Of a DNA stretch of 64,000 nt, positions 23,327 through 32,799 are shown in pieces. The first letter of the stretch is position 1. The number at the start of each line of letters is the position of its first letter. Under the pieces are notes generated by a model. The model searched no databases. It saw only the letters and a list, made by a program, of their open reading frames with translations, and was not told the DNA's origin. Source of the DNA: Acidobacteriaceae bacterium (GTDB taxonomy: Bacteria > Acidobacteriota > Terriglobia > Terriglobales > Acidobacteriaceae); contig PLCO01000009.1 in the NCBI GenBank assembly GCA_003134815.1, positions 268,777 to 332,776 on the forward strand. The letters are read 5' to 3'. A program made the translations under genes and the position numbers.

Positions 23327-26245
23327 CTACGGACGCGGAGCAGCGGATGCAGCGGATGCGCTTGCGGCACCTGCGCTGAGGAGATTCGCGAGTAATCGAT
23401 ACGCACCCGGCACGAGCTCAGGGAACTGACGATAGAGAGCGAACGCAACATATATATAAGATCCCTTTGCGCGATTCGCGATGAGCAGGCCGCCGCGTTG
23501 CGGATCCTGACCGGGATCGGCGGTCTCAGTGAGCGCCGTGTATGCGGGGTCCCAATGATCGAGGAATCCGTGGCCGCGTTCTTCAAACCACCCGTCGAAG
23601 TCAGCAGATGTAATTTGGTTGGGCCAGGCGAGGAGCGGGTTGGCTGGATCGAGCAGCTTGACCGGAGCCTGCTCGTCGACCACGCGCTCGGGCATGCCCT
23701 TCATTGCGAGCGGCAGCGGCGCGGGAAATGACGCGTCCTGATACTGCACAATGAGCGTTCCGCCTTGCTCGACGAATTTTTCGAGGCGCGGCTCGGCGGC
23801 GGTAAGCTCGGGCCGCTTGGAGTAGGCACGAATGCCGATGACCAAAACATTCCACTGCGACAAGTCAGCGTTGGCAAGCTCGTCGTCGGTAAGGAGATGC
23901 GGCGTAATGCCCAGCGCTTCGATCGCCTCGGGAACATGATCGCCTGTTCCCATAACGTAGCCGACGCGCAGGCCGCGCGCGACCTTCAGATCGACTTTGC
24001 GCGTGTGGAGCTCGGCGGCCTTGTACTGGTTGTACGGAAGCAGACCGGGATCGCCGATGCTTTGCCAACCGACATCGTAGCTTTGATCGCCGACATGCGC
24101 GACAGCTTTGATCGCGTAGGCACGCGCGGCAACGTCGCCGGCCGGAGAAACCGAGAAGACGAGCGGCTCAGAATCGCCTGCGCTGCCCAAATGAAATTCG
24201 CGCTGCGTCGGATCGGCGCGCCAGCCCTCCGGCAGCTTCAGATCGACGACTCCGTCGGCAGCGTGCTCGGCGTGCACGGTAACCTTGACCGGCAGCGGTG
24301 AACCATCGAGGGGAAGAATGCGCGCCTCAGGTTGCACGCGCACGTCGACTGCCGGCGTGACCACGAGCGGCTGATACACGCCGCCGACGCCTGAAACGCG
24401 CGCCAGCGTCTGCACCACCTGGCCAAGGCGAATAGGCACGCCATCGAAGGAGAACTCCGCCCACGCGGCGAGAGGGTAGGGCGCGAAGGAACGCAATCGC
24501 CAGGCTTGATAGGCGATGTCGTAATAGGGCTGCTCGGTGGTGGGGCGCGTGAAGTAGGGCTGGGTGGGCGCGGCATCGGCGGGAACGTGAACGCGGAAAG
24601 TAAAGTCGCCGACGGGCGTGCCGGCTTGTTGCGCGTCAGCTTGATTCGGATTGGGCGGTCCGCCGGTGTCGTCGATCTTCCAGGGTGAGCCGTCGTTGCT
24701 TTCGAGCCAGACGCGGCTGAGGTGAGCCGCATCCAGGCCTTGCGCAAGATGCACGCGGACGTTGAACTCCTGGTCGGGGAAAACGCTGCGGGCGGTCTCG
24801 TCGGCAGAAACGCCGCGTCCTCCGAAACCCTGCCCGCGGCCGTCGCCGCCGGTTCTAAAGGCAACAAGGTCGAGGCCGAGCAGGTCTTTGAAGGCAACTT
24901 GAAACTGTTCGATCTTTTCGCCCAGCTCGAACTCGAGGTCCTCCTTCGCCTCGGCATCAAGGTCGCTCGACTTGACGCGCGCAAAGAGGTCAAGCGTCTC
25001 GCGGTAGATGGGCACAAGTTTGCGCGCAGCATCAACGCCGCTCTGGTTTTTGCAATCGCTCGTGAATGCGTTCAGGCTGCCCTGAATTTTGCCGAGGTCA
25101 TCAACAAGCCACTGCGGTGGCGCGTTGCCTGCCAGCCGCGCGAGGCCTGCGATGCTGGTATCGATGTAAACCTTCGAATTCCCGAAGAGGTCGTTCTCGA
25201 ACCACCTGCCATTGGTTGTGGGGTTAGCCGCCCCCGGCGCAGCAGCCCACAGGTGGTAGCTCGAAGAATCCGGGCCGCTGAGCGCCGGATTGGCGCCGCC
25301 ATACTGCGACTTCTGCTCGCCCCAGCCTTCGCGCGCGATTTGAACGTAGGTACGGCCGAGCGCCGCATCCCATGTGCCGACTGGGATCGCCACGTCGGCT
25401 TTGGGCGCACCTTCGATCCACTCGCCGGTGACGTAATTGTGAAACCGTGCCGGCGCCCACTTGCCCGTCGCGTAATCGAGCATCTGACCGTTAGTGATGG
25501 GCGCAAACGGCGTGCGCGAGTAAACCGCAAGCGGCTGCCAAGGCTGCAAGCCATTCTTCAATTGCTCGGGAAAGATTTTTGGATCGGCGGCGGCCTTGAA
25601 GGCTTCCTGCGCGATTTCGCCGGAGACCTGATGCTGGCCGTGGCCATCGGTGAGTCCGCCGACGAAAGTGGACATGATGATCTGTGGGCGGACCATGCGG
25701 ACGGCGAGGACTGCGTCATAGAGAACGCGATCGTGGCCCCACTTCTGAAACGACTCTTCCTGCGTCTTGGAGAAACCGAAGTCAGCCTCAGTGCCCCAAA
25801 GCTGGCGCGCGCCGTAGTATTCGTCGGCCTTGAGCAGTTCGCTGGTGCGAATAAGCCCAAGCGCATCGTAGCTCTCGGCGCCCAGCGCATTCTGGCCGCC
25901 CTCGCCCCGCGTTAGCGTGAGCAGCGTAACCCGCGCGCCCAATCCGCGCGACAAATAGGTCATCAGCGCGCCGTCTTCATCGTCAGGATGCGCCACGATG
26001 AAAAGCACGCTGGCCGTAGTGCCGAGGCGCTTGAGGGTTTGCTCCAGATCGGCAGCGCCGCGGTCTTCCGGCAATGGAAGCGCGCTCGCCGGAGGCTCGG
26101 GCAGCGGAACCTGGGCAAATTCGGATGCGGGTGTAGTGGACGCTACGTTTTGTGCGAGTAGTGGCGCGCGGCTAACGATCGCAATGAACGCAACCAATGC
26201 GGCGCAGAGTGCAATCAGACGCAGTTTGCCGGGGAACAAATTCAT
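23327..26245 (-). CDS. PIG-L (LmbE-like) family deacetylase with large C-terminal extension
   Basis: 972 residues. A membrane/signal segment (LIALCAALVAFIAIVSRAPLLA) is followed by a PIG-L domain: AHPDDE at residues 85-90 (zinc and catalytic Asp), TLTRGEGGQN, and DGHGQHQ for the third zinc ligand region. This family removes N-acetyl or related acyl groups from amino sugars. The C-terminal 600 residues include beta-sandwich sequence (NPNQADAQQAG region) and a Rossmann-like part (LRVGYVMGTGDHVPEAIEALGI, NVLVIGIRAYSKRPEL) resembling a ThuA/glutamine-amidotransferase-like fold. Exported; substrate unknown. Last gene of the trpS-scpA block on this strand. Confidence 0.88.
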   Translation of the reverse strand: MNLFPGKLRLIALCAALVAFIAIVSRAPLLAQNVASTTPASEFAQVPLPEPPASALPLPEDRGAADLEQTLKRLGTTASVLFIVAHPDDEDGALMTYLSRGLGARVTLLTLTRGEGGQNALGAESYDALGLIRTSELLKADEYYGARQLWGTEADFGFSKTQEESFQKWGHDRVLYDAVLAVRMVRPQIIMSTFVGGLTDGHGQHQVSGEIAQEAFKAAADPKIFPEQLKNGLQPWQPLAVYSRTPFAPITNGQMLDYATGKWAPARFHNYVTGEWIEGAPKADVAIPVGTWDAALGRTYVQIAREGWGEQKSQYGGANPALSGPDSSSYHLWAAAPGAANPTTNGRWFENDLFGNSKVYIDTSIAGLARLAGNAPPQWLVDDLGKIQGSLNAFTSDCKNQSGVDAARKLVPIYRETLDLFARVKSSDLDAEAKEDLEFELGEKIEQFQVAFKDLLGLDLVAFRTGGDGRGQGFGGRGVSADETARSVFPDQEFNVRVHLAQGLDAAHLSRVWLESNDGSPWKIDDTGGPPNPNQADAQQAGTPVGDFTFRVHVPADAAPTQPYFTRPTTEQPYYDIAYQAWRLRSFAPYPLAAWAEFSFDGVPIRLGQVVQTLARVSGVGGVYQPLVVTPAVDVRVQPEARILPLDGSPLPVKVTVHAEHAADGVVDLKLPEGWRADPTQREFHLGSAGDSEPLVFSVSPAGDVAARAYAIKAVAHVGDQSYDVGWQSIGDPGLLPYNQYKAAELHTRKVDLKVARGLRVGYVMGTGDHVPEAIEALGITPHLLTDDELANADLSQWNVLVIGIRAYSKRPELTAAEPRLEKFVEQGGTLIVQYQDASFPAPLPLAMKGMPERVVDEQAPVKLLDPANPLLAWPNQITSADFDGWFEERGHGFLDHWDPAYTALTETADPGQDPQRGGLLIANRAKGSYIYVAFALYRQFPELVPGAYRLLANLLSAGAASASAASAAPRP

Positions 26246-26290
26246 CTCGCTCAGTTTACAAGGCGGCGGGTTCCAAGTCGGCAGGCAGCG

Positions 26291-27289
26291 TCATCGCCAG
26301 TCGTCGCGGGCGTTGGCCAGGCCTTCATTCATCACGGCATCGAATCCCGCATTTTTCTTGACGAAGATCTCGCTAAACTCGCGGTCCTGGCGGAGCAGGA
26401 TGGCCTGGAGGCGCACCAGCTCAAGCAGCGCGAGAAACATGGCGATGAGCGCGCGCTCGGAATGCGTGTGACTGAGCAGGCGGCGCAGCGCCACGGGCTT
26501 GTCTTCCATGGTGAGGCGGCGGGTGAGGAACTGGATCATCTGGCCGACGGTCACCGAATCTTCTTCCACATTGATGATGGGGCGATTGCGCGCGCGGTCG
26601 ATAATGTCGCGGAAGATGCGGACGAGGTCAGTGGTGTCAGCAGCGATCTCCGGCTCCGCGCTCACGTCTTCGCGAAACTCGCGCACGCCTGGATTGGTCC
26701 AGGTGGCGGCCTCGAGCATCTGCTTGTCGTGCAGCATCTGCGCTGCATTGCGGAAGCGTTCATGTTCGAGCAGGCGATCGACGAGCTCGCGGCGCGGATC
26801 TTCGGCTGACTCTTCCGGACCGATGGGGGCGCGAGGAAGCAGCATTTTGCTCTTGATGTGGATGAGCAGCGCGGCCGCATAGATGAACTCGCCGGCCACG
26901 TCCATGTCACTGGCGCGCAAGTGGTCAACGTAGGCGAGGAATTGCGCAGTGATTTTGGCGATAGGAATGTCGTAGATGTCGATGTCCTGCTTGCGAATAA
27001 GGTCGAGCAGCAGGTCGAGCGGGCCGTCGTACACCTGGCCGACGAAGACCGAGAAGGGCGACTGCTCGGCGTCAACACCGCGGGCTTTGAGGGCCGCGGC
27101 GACTTTCTCGGCGGTGGTTGGGCCGGCCGTCGGCGGATCGAAGGCGGGCGGGTCGAAGGGCAGCGCGGGGGTTGGGTCGGATGCGTGGGGAGCTTCGGCT
27201 TGCCGGGAAATTTGGGGCGCGGAGGCGGGCGCTGCTTCTTGCGCGGGCTTCGCTGCGCTCTCGTCGGATTGTGGAGAAGTATTCGTCAA
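26291..27289 (-). CDS. scpA: Segregation and condensation protein A (TTG start)
   Basis: 332 residues. A low-complexity Ala/Pro-rich N-terminal 60 residues precede the kleisin core: VYDGPLDLLLDLIRKQDIDIYDIPIAKITAQFLAYVD (SMC-binding N-domain) and a C-terminal winged-helix region ending with LLELVRLQAILLRQDREFSEIFV. ScpA bridges SMC and ScpB in chromosome condensation; neither smc nor scpB is in this window. The initiator TTG overlaps the stop of a 22-codon ORF and the frame is open further upstream without an ATG, so the exact start is uncertain. Confidence 0.94.
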   Translation of the reverse strand: MTNTSPQSDESAAKPAQEAAPASAPQISRQAEAPHASDPTPALPFDPPAFDPPTAGPTTAEKVAAALKARGVDAEQSPFSVFVGQVYDGPLDLLLDLIRKQDIDIYDIPIAKITAQFLAYVDHLRASDMDVAGEFIYAAALLIHIKSKMLLPRAPIGPEESAEDPRRELVDRLLEHERFRNAAQMLHDKQMLEAATWTNPGVREFREDVSAEPEIAADTTDLVRIFRDIIDRARNRPIINVEEDSVTVGQMIQFLTRRLTMEDKPVALRRLLSHTHSERALIAMFLALLELVRLQAILLRQDREFSEIFVKKNAGFDAVMNEGLANARDDWR

Positions 27290-27354
27290 CTTGATCTCTT
27301 CTTTGGCAATCTCTTCTTCCGGTGTTTCGTGTCGTTCCGATTGAGCTTCAGCAT
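27286..27354 (-). CDS. Possible 22-codon basic coupling ORF between trpS and scpA
   Basis: An ATG overlaps the trpS stop (TGATG) and opens a 22-codon frame rich in Lys and Arg (KLNRNDTKHRKKRLPKKR) whose TGA overlaps the scpA TTG (TTGA). This may be a translational-coupling device rather than a functional peptide. There is no independent evidence for expression. Confidence 0.25.
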   Translation of the reverse strand: MLKLNRNDTKHRKKRLPKKRSS

Positions 27355-28505
27355 CAGATACCGCTCACGGTCGTCAACGTCATCTGCATGGCGTTACGTA
27401 CCTCGATCATGGTTTGCTCGGCGCGAGCCGCAGCGCGGAGCGAACCAGCTTTGAGGATTTCTTTTGCATGGTCTTCTGTGAAGCTGGCGCGTCGCTGCTG
27501 GATTGGCTCGAGTATTTTCACGAGTGAGTCGGCGGCCCAGCTTTTACATTCGATGCAGCCGATGCCTGCGGATCGGCAGCCATCGTAGACTTTGGCCATT
27601 GTTTCGGGAGTCGAGAAGACTTTGTGCAGATCACCGACCGGACATTTGTCGGGATCGCCAGGATCGGTGCGGCGAACGCGCGCAGGGTCAGTGACCATCG
27701 TCTTCAATTTTTGGCGGACGACAGGCTCGGGGTCGCTCAAGAGAATCGTGTTGCCGTAGCTCTTCGACATCTTGCGGCCATCGGTGCCGGGCAGTTTGGG
27801 CGAAGGCGTCAGAAGCACTTTCGGCTCGGGGAGGACTTGGTCCGCCTCCCACATCGCTATTGCTACTGGGCGAATGTCGGGATGTTTTCCAGCGTCCCTA
27901 GGCTTTCGCCCGCCACTTGGAAAGAAAAAGTTGAACCGCCGCGCAATCTCCCGCGTCAGCTCGACGTGCGCCTGCTGATCCTGACCGACAGGCACAAAGT
28001 CGGGCTGGTAAAGCAGAATGTCGGCAGCCATCAGCACCGGGTAGCCGAGGAATCCGTAGGTGGTAAGGTCTTTGTGCGCGAGGTTTTCCTGCATCTCCTT
28101 GTAGCTGGGGACGCGCTCAAGCCAGCCGAGCGGCGAGATCATCGCGAGATCCAGGAAGAGCTCGCTGTGCTGTTTCACTCGGCTCTGCAAAAAGAGCACG
28201 CTGCGGTCGGGGTCGAGGCCGGCGGCGAGATAGTCGAGCATCACTTCGACAGTGTTGGGCGCGATCTGGCTCGGGTCGGCGTAGTCGGTGGTGAGGGCGT
28301 GCCAGTCGGCGATGAAGAAGTAGCAGTCGTAGCGGTCTTGCAGCTTGACCCAGTTGGCCAGCGCGCCCATGTAGTTGCCCAGATGAAGCTTTCCCGTGGG
28401 GCGCATGCCGCTGACGACGCGCGGACAGGGGGACGGAGTGGCGGGTTCGGGCATGGGGCGGTGAAATCCTTGCAGCGACCGGAAAGGGTGGCCGCACTTA
28501 CTCAA
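27354..28505 (-). CDS. trpS: Tryptophanyl-tRNA synthetase
   Basis: 383 residues, class I synthetase. The HIGH-equivalent lies in SGMRPTGKLHLGNYMGAL, the tryptophan pocket in DLTTYGFLGYPVLMAADILLY, and the KMSKS loop is intact (DGRKMSKSYGN). About 28 extra residues sit between EIARRFNFFF and VLPEPKVLLTP, where other TrpRS have only a few; they are encoded by DNA with a 7-bp inverted repeat (GGGCGAA 27868-27874, TTCGCCC 27905-27911). The N-terminal 17 residues look non-conserved, so initiation at an internal ATG (MPEPATPS, 28454) is possible. Followed by scpA. Confidence 0.96.
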   Translation of the reverse strand: MSKCGHPFRSLQGFHRPMPEPATPSPCPRVVSGMRPTGKLHLGNYMGALANWVKLQDRYDCYFFIADWHALTTDYADPSQIAPNTVEVMLDYLAAGLDPDRSVLFLQSRVKQHSELFLDLAMISPLGWLERVPSYKEMQENLAHKDLTTYGFLGYPVLMAADILLYQPDFVPVGQDQQAHVELTREIARRFNFFFPSGGRKPRDAGKHPDIRPVAIAMWEADQVLPEPKVLLTPSPKLPGTDGRKMSKSYGNTILLSDPEPVVRQKLKTMVTDPARVRRTDPGDPDKCPVGDLHKVFSTPETMAKVYDGCRSAGIGCIECKSWAADSLVKILEPIQQRRASFTEDHAKEILKAGSLRAAARAEQTMIEVRNAMQMTLTTVSGI

Positions 28506-28597
28506 AAAGGGCGATAAAAATCCTCATTCCATTGTAGAGCCTGCAATTAACTTTCCCTTGGTCGGGGGTTCGGCGAAGGGCCTTGGAAAACGGGGTT

Positions 28598-29323
28598 CTA
28601 CGTGCCCTGAATGCGGTTGAGCGCGAGAAAGACAAAGGCCATGGTCGGCTTGAGGAAGAAGCGCACGATGGGGCCTCCGATGAAGATCATCAGCACATAG
28701 CTGAGGATGCCCATGCGATCGAGGAAGTTCGTAGCGCCGTAGGGAAGCATATTGCGCAGGATACGGCTGCCGTCGAGCGGAGGAATGGGCAGCAGGTTGA
28801 AGAAGAAGAGAGCGAGATTGACGACGATGGCCAACTGACAAAGCGTGGCCAGGGCGTCGATGCTGCTATTCAGTGTTTCCTGGTTTAACGCGACGTTGCG
28901 CGTGAAGAGGATGATTGTGACGAGACCGAGGAAGCCGCAGAGCGCGAGGAAGAGGTTGGAGACGGGACCTGCGAGCGTGACCAGATTGTCATCGCGGACG
29001 ATGTTTTTGAAGTTGCGCGTGATGACGGGCGTGGGCTTGGCCCAGCCGACCAGATAGCCGCCGAGCATGCCCCCGCTGATAAGCGGGCCGAAGATCATGA
29101 GAGCGGGAAAAAGCAGCGTGCCGATGGGATCGATGTGGTAGATGGGGTTAAGCGTGATGCGCCCCTGCAGCCGGGCCGTCTGATCGCCGAGGCGCGACGC
29201 CATCCAGGCGTGCGCGCACTCATGCACGCTGAGCGAGAAGATGAGCAGAACGAACTCGAAGACCGCAACGACGAGGGCGGAGGGCTGCAAACGGTCGCTC
29301 CAGAGCCTGAGGCACGTACGCAC
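28598..29323 (-). CDS. M50-family site-2 type membrane metalloprotease
   Basis: 241 residues, GTG start. Zinc motif HExxH is HECAH at residues 34-38 in the first membrane helix; the third zinc ligand lies in NLLPIPPLDGSRIL (Asp). Five to six hydrophobic segments. This is the short branch of S2P-like proteases without a PDZ domain, which cut within membranes; substrates are unknown. It sits between the DUF503 gene and trpS on the same strand with short gaps, an arrangement typical of a housekeeping operon. Confidence 0.9.
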   Translation of the reverse strand: MRTCLRLWSDRLQPSALVVAVFEFVLLIFSLSVHECAHAWMASRLGDQTARLQGRITLNPIYHIDPIGTLLFPALMIFGPLISGGMLGGYLVGWAKPTPVITRNFKNIVRDDNLVTLAGPVSNLFLALCGFLGLVTIILFTRNVALNQETLNSSIDALATLCQLAIVVNLALFFFNLLPIPPLDGSRILRNMLPYGATNFLDRMGILSYVLMIFIGGPIVRFFLKPTMAFVFLALNRIQGT

Positions 29324-29400
29324 AATTCACGCGCGCGACAGCAAGGCACGAAGGTTCAGGTTAGCACGATGTTTCTGAACGGAATGCGAATGCGGCCGGC

Positions 29401-29697
29401 TCAGCTCTCGATGTACTCCCAGAAGGAGTCGGCGAGATCGGCGCCGAGATCGTTGGTCATGCGGCGGGCGGCGCGCTCCACTTCTTCCATCAGGCCCTGG
29501 AGGTAGTCGCGCGAGCGGGAGACGGCCGCGATGGCCAGCGTCGCCGACTGCCACACGACGGCTTCGTCGAGTTCGGCTACGGACACGTTGAAGCCCTGCC
29601 GCAACTGGTCCTTGAGGGAGCGGATGACCTGCCGCCTGTCCTTGAGCGACTGGGCGTGCTCGATGCGAATTTCGAGGGTGAGTTGCGCCACTGGCAT
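29401..29697 (-). CDS. DUF503 (YlxP-like) family protein
   Basis: The ATG at 29697 begins MPVAQLTLEIRIEHAQSLKDRRQVIRSL, the conserved DUF503 start; the in-frame codon 54 bases upstream is rejected. 98 residues, alpha-beta ferredoxin-like fold, with VSVAELDEAVVWQSATLAIAAVS in the middle. YlxP is usually found near infB/rbfA and its role in ribosome maturation is unproved. Here it leads the M50-trpS-scpA series. Confidence 0.9.
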   Translation of the reverse strand: MPVAQLTLEIRIEHAQSLKDRRQVIRSLKDQLRQGFNVSVAELDEAVVWQSATLAIAAVSRSRDYLQGLMEEVERAARRMTNDLGADLADSFWEYIES

Positions 29698-29924
29698 ATG
29701 GGTAAGGATTGAACACGGACAGTGTAAGGCGGTTGTGGGCGGGCGGAACAAGTTTTTTCTTGGCGGGGGCGGCGATCAGAGCAGGCAGATGAAAAAGTGC
29801 CTGGCGGTTAGGCGACGGTACGACCGGAACTCGGCTTGAAACACTGGAGCAGTTCAATGAATGCTTTGGGCTGTTGTCGTTGATCGAGACCCGCAGCTGG
29901 CAGCAGGGTCGAACGCATCTAGCT

Positions 29925-31076
29925 CTACCAATCGAAGGGGAACGACGTTTTCCCCAAGAGCGAATCGAAAACGGGCTTGAAGATTCCATCGCCGTTGGAG
30001 CTGTTTGTCATGATGAGGAGGCCGTCACCATTGCTGAAGCATAGGCCCAGATGCCGCCATCCGTCATCATATCCGCCTTTGAAGAAGGCATTTCCATAGG
30101 GAGAGGAGTAGAGTCCCCAGCCCAAACCGGCACTCAATTGAATCGCGTCGTGTGCGGTGGTGGTCTCGGAAGCAAGCGACGGAAACTGATGCATGGAGTG
30201 GATTTTCACTTGAGGCTTAAACATTTCTGCTGAAGTTTTCGGGTCCAGGATCTGGGATCGCATGACCGCGCTCAAAAAGGTTGCGTAATCGTGCAGCGTT
30301 GTCTGCATGGAGCCGGCGGCGCCCGGTTTGGACTGCTTTTGCGGGCCGAGTGAATGCCCGTGTTCGTCATATCCGTTGGCAAAGTCGCTCTCGAACCGCA
30401 GCTCCCAAACCATGCTGGTGCGAGTCATCCCCAAAGGACTGAATAGATCTTCTTCCATCAGTGCAGTCAGCGATTTTCCGGTCACTGTCTCGACGACGAG
30501 TTGCGCAAGCTGGATTCCCTCACCGCTATAAGCGTAGCGTGTGCCCGGTTCGAAGTGAATCTTGAACTTGTGGTCGTCCTCGAGCCACCGCCAATTGGGA
30601 AAGCCGCTGGTATGGCTCAGCAGAATTCGCAGGGTAAGTTTCTTGTACCGGTTGTCGCCACTGAGGTCCGTATATTTCTCATACTCGGGAAGGGGCTTTG
30701 GTAGGTATCGCTGGATGGGCAGATCGAGATCGAGGACGCCATTCTGCACCAGACGCATGACCACAGTCGCAAAGGCAGCCTTGCTCATCGATGCAGCGGG
30801 CATTACTGAGTCCGGCGTAAGCGTCAATCCTTTCTCTGTATCGCTCTGGCCATAGGCTTTGAGGTAGGAGATTTTGCCATTGTGAAAGACCGCGATGCCT
30901 ACGCCGGTGACGTTGGCATCCTTCATGAGTCGTGCCACCGTCGCGTCGATTTCTGTGGACGTCAGACTAATGCCGTCAGGGCGCAAAATGGCTGTCGGAG
31001 CCGAGGGTTGCTGCGCTGGCGCGGACGAGTATCCGAGCAAGAGGACTATTGCTGCCAGAGTGTTCGGTTGGATCAT
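29925..31076 (-). CDS. Exported serine hydrolase (class C beta-lactamase / esterase family)
   Basis: Start 31076 is preferred: GGAGG lies a few bases upstream and a signal peptide follows (IQPNTLAAIVLLLGYSSAPAQ), giving 383 residues. The serine nucleophile motif SxxK is SMSK (PAASMSKAAF); the second motif is YAYSGEG; a late FFKGGYDDGW takes the place of the KTG/HxG motif. This fits the serine-dependent beta-lactamase/DD-peptidase-like superfamily, most members of which are esterases or peptidases. I do not infer drug resistance. Lone gene. Confidence 0.88.
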   Translation of the reverse strand: MIQPNTLAAIVLLLGYSSAPAQQPSAPTAILRPDGISLTSTEIDATVARLMKDANVTGVGIAVFHNGKISYLKAYGQSDTEKGLTLTPDSVMPAASMSKAAFATVVMRLVQNGVLDLDLPIQRYLPKPLPEYEKYTDLSGDNRYKKLTLRILLSHTSGFPNWRWLEDDHKFKIHFEPGTRYAYSGEGIQLAQLVVETVTGKSLTALMEEDLFSPLGMTRTSMVWELRFESDFANGYDEHGHSLGPQKQSKPGAAGSMQTTLHDYATFLSAVMRSQILDPKTSAEMFKPQVKIHSMHQFPSLASETTTAHDAIQLSAGLGWGLYSSPYGNAFFKGGYDDGWRHLGLCFSNGDGLLIMTNSSNGDGIFKPVFDSLLGKTSFPFDW

Positions 31077-31350
31077 TGTTCCTCCATCCCGAACATACAC
31101 ACCCTGCCCGAGTCTGGAAGCTAATACGAGAGTAGTCGCGAAATCGTTCAATAATTGTTGGGGTTCGAAAACGGACAACAAAATCAGATTGACCAACGAC
31201 TTGAATGCCCGTGAACGCCCATGTCGCCAAGAGGGACCCTCACTTCGCGGTAAATCGCCGATGCACTCATCGAGCTTTTTCGGGGGACAGGTTCTCGGAT
31301 TTTCGAGTTCTGGTCATATCACCGTCAGTCCGGAAAGTACCGGCTGGCCC

Positions 31351-32784
31351 TTACTCCGCGAACTTCGCCAACTGCTCGGCGGAGGGCTTTGGCGTGAACG
31401 CGCTGACGACAACCAGCGCGGCAACGGCGGCAAAGAGCGCGGGAAAGATGGCATCGCGCTGGGCGAGGATGGGCGGGAAGAAATTCCGGACGCCGGGCGC
31501 GTCCCAGACGAGAGTGACTACGGTCCCTGACGCGATGGCGGCGACCGCGCCCCACGGCGTCGCGCGCTTTGAATAAAAAGCGGCGAGGACTACGGGAGTG
31601 ACCGCGGCCGAGTAAATGGTGTAGGCGTAGAGCATTTTCTCAAGGATGCTTTCGGCGTAGACCGCCTGATAGAGCGCCCAGCAGCCGAGCAGGACAACGG
31701 CGAGGCGAGAGACGATGAGGACAACTTTGTTCGAGGCGCGAGGCGCGATGTAGCGGAGGAAAACGTCTTCGACGAGGTTGGTGGCCGGCGAGAAAAGGTA
31801 ATTTGAGGCCGTAGAGATCACTTTTGCAAAGACTGCGCCGAGCAGCAGAGCGCCCATGAGCGCGGGCAGCCCGTGCCGTGCCGTGTACGGGATGATCTCG
31901 CGCGGGTGCAGCGCGGCTTCTCCGGTGGGATAGAGAGCCGAGCCGAAGACGGCGATGGCGACGATCAGCGTTTCGAGCAACAGAGTGCCCAGAATCCAGC
32001 CGATGACGGAGACGCGCGCGTCGCGCTCCGATTTTGCCGAGAAGAATTTCTGGTACATGACCTGATTGCCCAGCATGAGCAGCAGCGTGGGCACGAGGAA
32101 TTCGAGAGCACGCACGAGCGTGAGGTTGCCCAGAGGCTCGAAGTGCGTCTGCGGCAGCGCGGCGTGCAGGCCGGCCCAGCCGCCTGCCTTGAAAAAAAGC
32201 ATGGGCGTGGCGACGATGCAGATGATGGTGACCATGGAGCCGATGGCCACATCCATATAGGCGACGGACGACATGCCGGCCAGGGCCGTAGTGAGCACGA
32301 CGAATGCCGCGATGATGTAGGTGCCCTGTTCTGAAGTCACCGCATCGGGAAAGATGAGGTGAAGCACGTCACCTCCGCCACGGAACTGATAGCTCGCAAT
32401 GGCCACGTAAGCGACGAGGATGGCGATGGTGCCGAGGACGCGCGCAGCCTGGTTGTAGCGCGCTTCGAGCAGGTCGGGCAGCGTGAACTGGGCGAACTTG
32501 CGCGCGCGCGGCGCGATAAAGTAGATGAGCAAGAGGCCCAGCCAGCCGCCGGCCGGCTGCCACAGAGCGGCAAAGCCGTTTTTGTATGCGTTCTCAGCGC
32601 CGGCAAAGAGCGAGCCAGCGCCGATCCACGAAGTGAGCAGCGTGAGGACGAGAACAAATGCCGGGAGCGAGCGGCCGGCAACCAGATAGTCGGCCTTGGT
32701 TTTGACGCCGATTGCGCGAAAGACGGCCACAGCCAGCAGGGCGGCGGCGATGGAAACGAGAACGACGATATAGAGTGCGGACAT
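31351..32784 (-). CDS. Sodium:solute symporter (SSS family)
   Basis: 477 residues, about thirteen membrane helices. The family start is visible (KTKADYLVAGRSLPAFVLVLTLLTSWIGAGSLFAGAENAYKNG) with the helix-1/2 region used for sodium binding, and the later helix with GAVFAKVISTASNYLFSPATNLVEDVF carries the typical SSS signature. Substrate not predictable. The upstream leader is filled with 13-15 base tandem repeats (32800-32910). Confidence 0.92.
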   Translation of the reverse strand: MSALYIVVLVSIAAALLAVAVFRAIGVKTKADYLVAGRSLPAFVLVLTLLTSWIGAGSLFAGAENAYKNGFAALWQPAGGWLGLLLIYFIAPRARKFAQFTLPDLLEARYNQAARVLGTIAILVAYVAIASYQFRGGGDVLHLIFPDAVTSEQGTYIIAAFVVLTTALAGMSSVAYMDVAIGSMVTIICIVATPMLFFKAGGWAGLHAALPQTHFEPLGNLTLVRALEFLVPTLLLMLGNQVMYQKFFSAKSERDARVSVIGWILGTLLLETLIVAIAVFGSALYPTGEAALHPREIIPYTARHGLPALMGALLLGAVFAKVISTASNYLFSPATNLVEDVFLRYIAPRASNKVVLIVSRLAVVLLGCWALYQAVYAESILEKMLYAYTIYSAAVTPVVLAAFYSKRATPWGAVAAIASGTVVTLVWDAPGVRNFFPPILAQRDAIFPALFAAVAALVVVSAFTPKPSAEQLAKFAE

Positions 32785-32799
32785 TCGCGGGTTTCTCGG

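Noticed and set aside
29925..31076. Antibiotic-resistance beta-lactamase
   Set aside because: Only the SxxK and a Tyr motif are shared with class C enzymes; the large related group of esterases/peptidases is the safer assignment.
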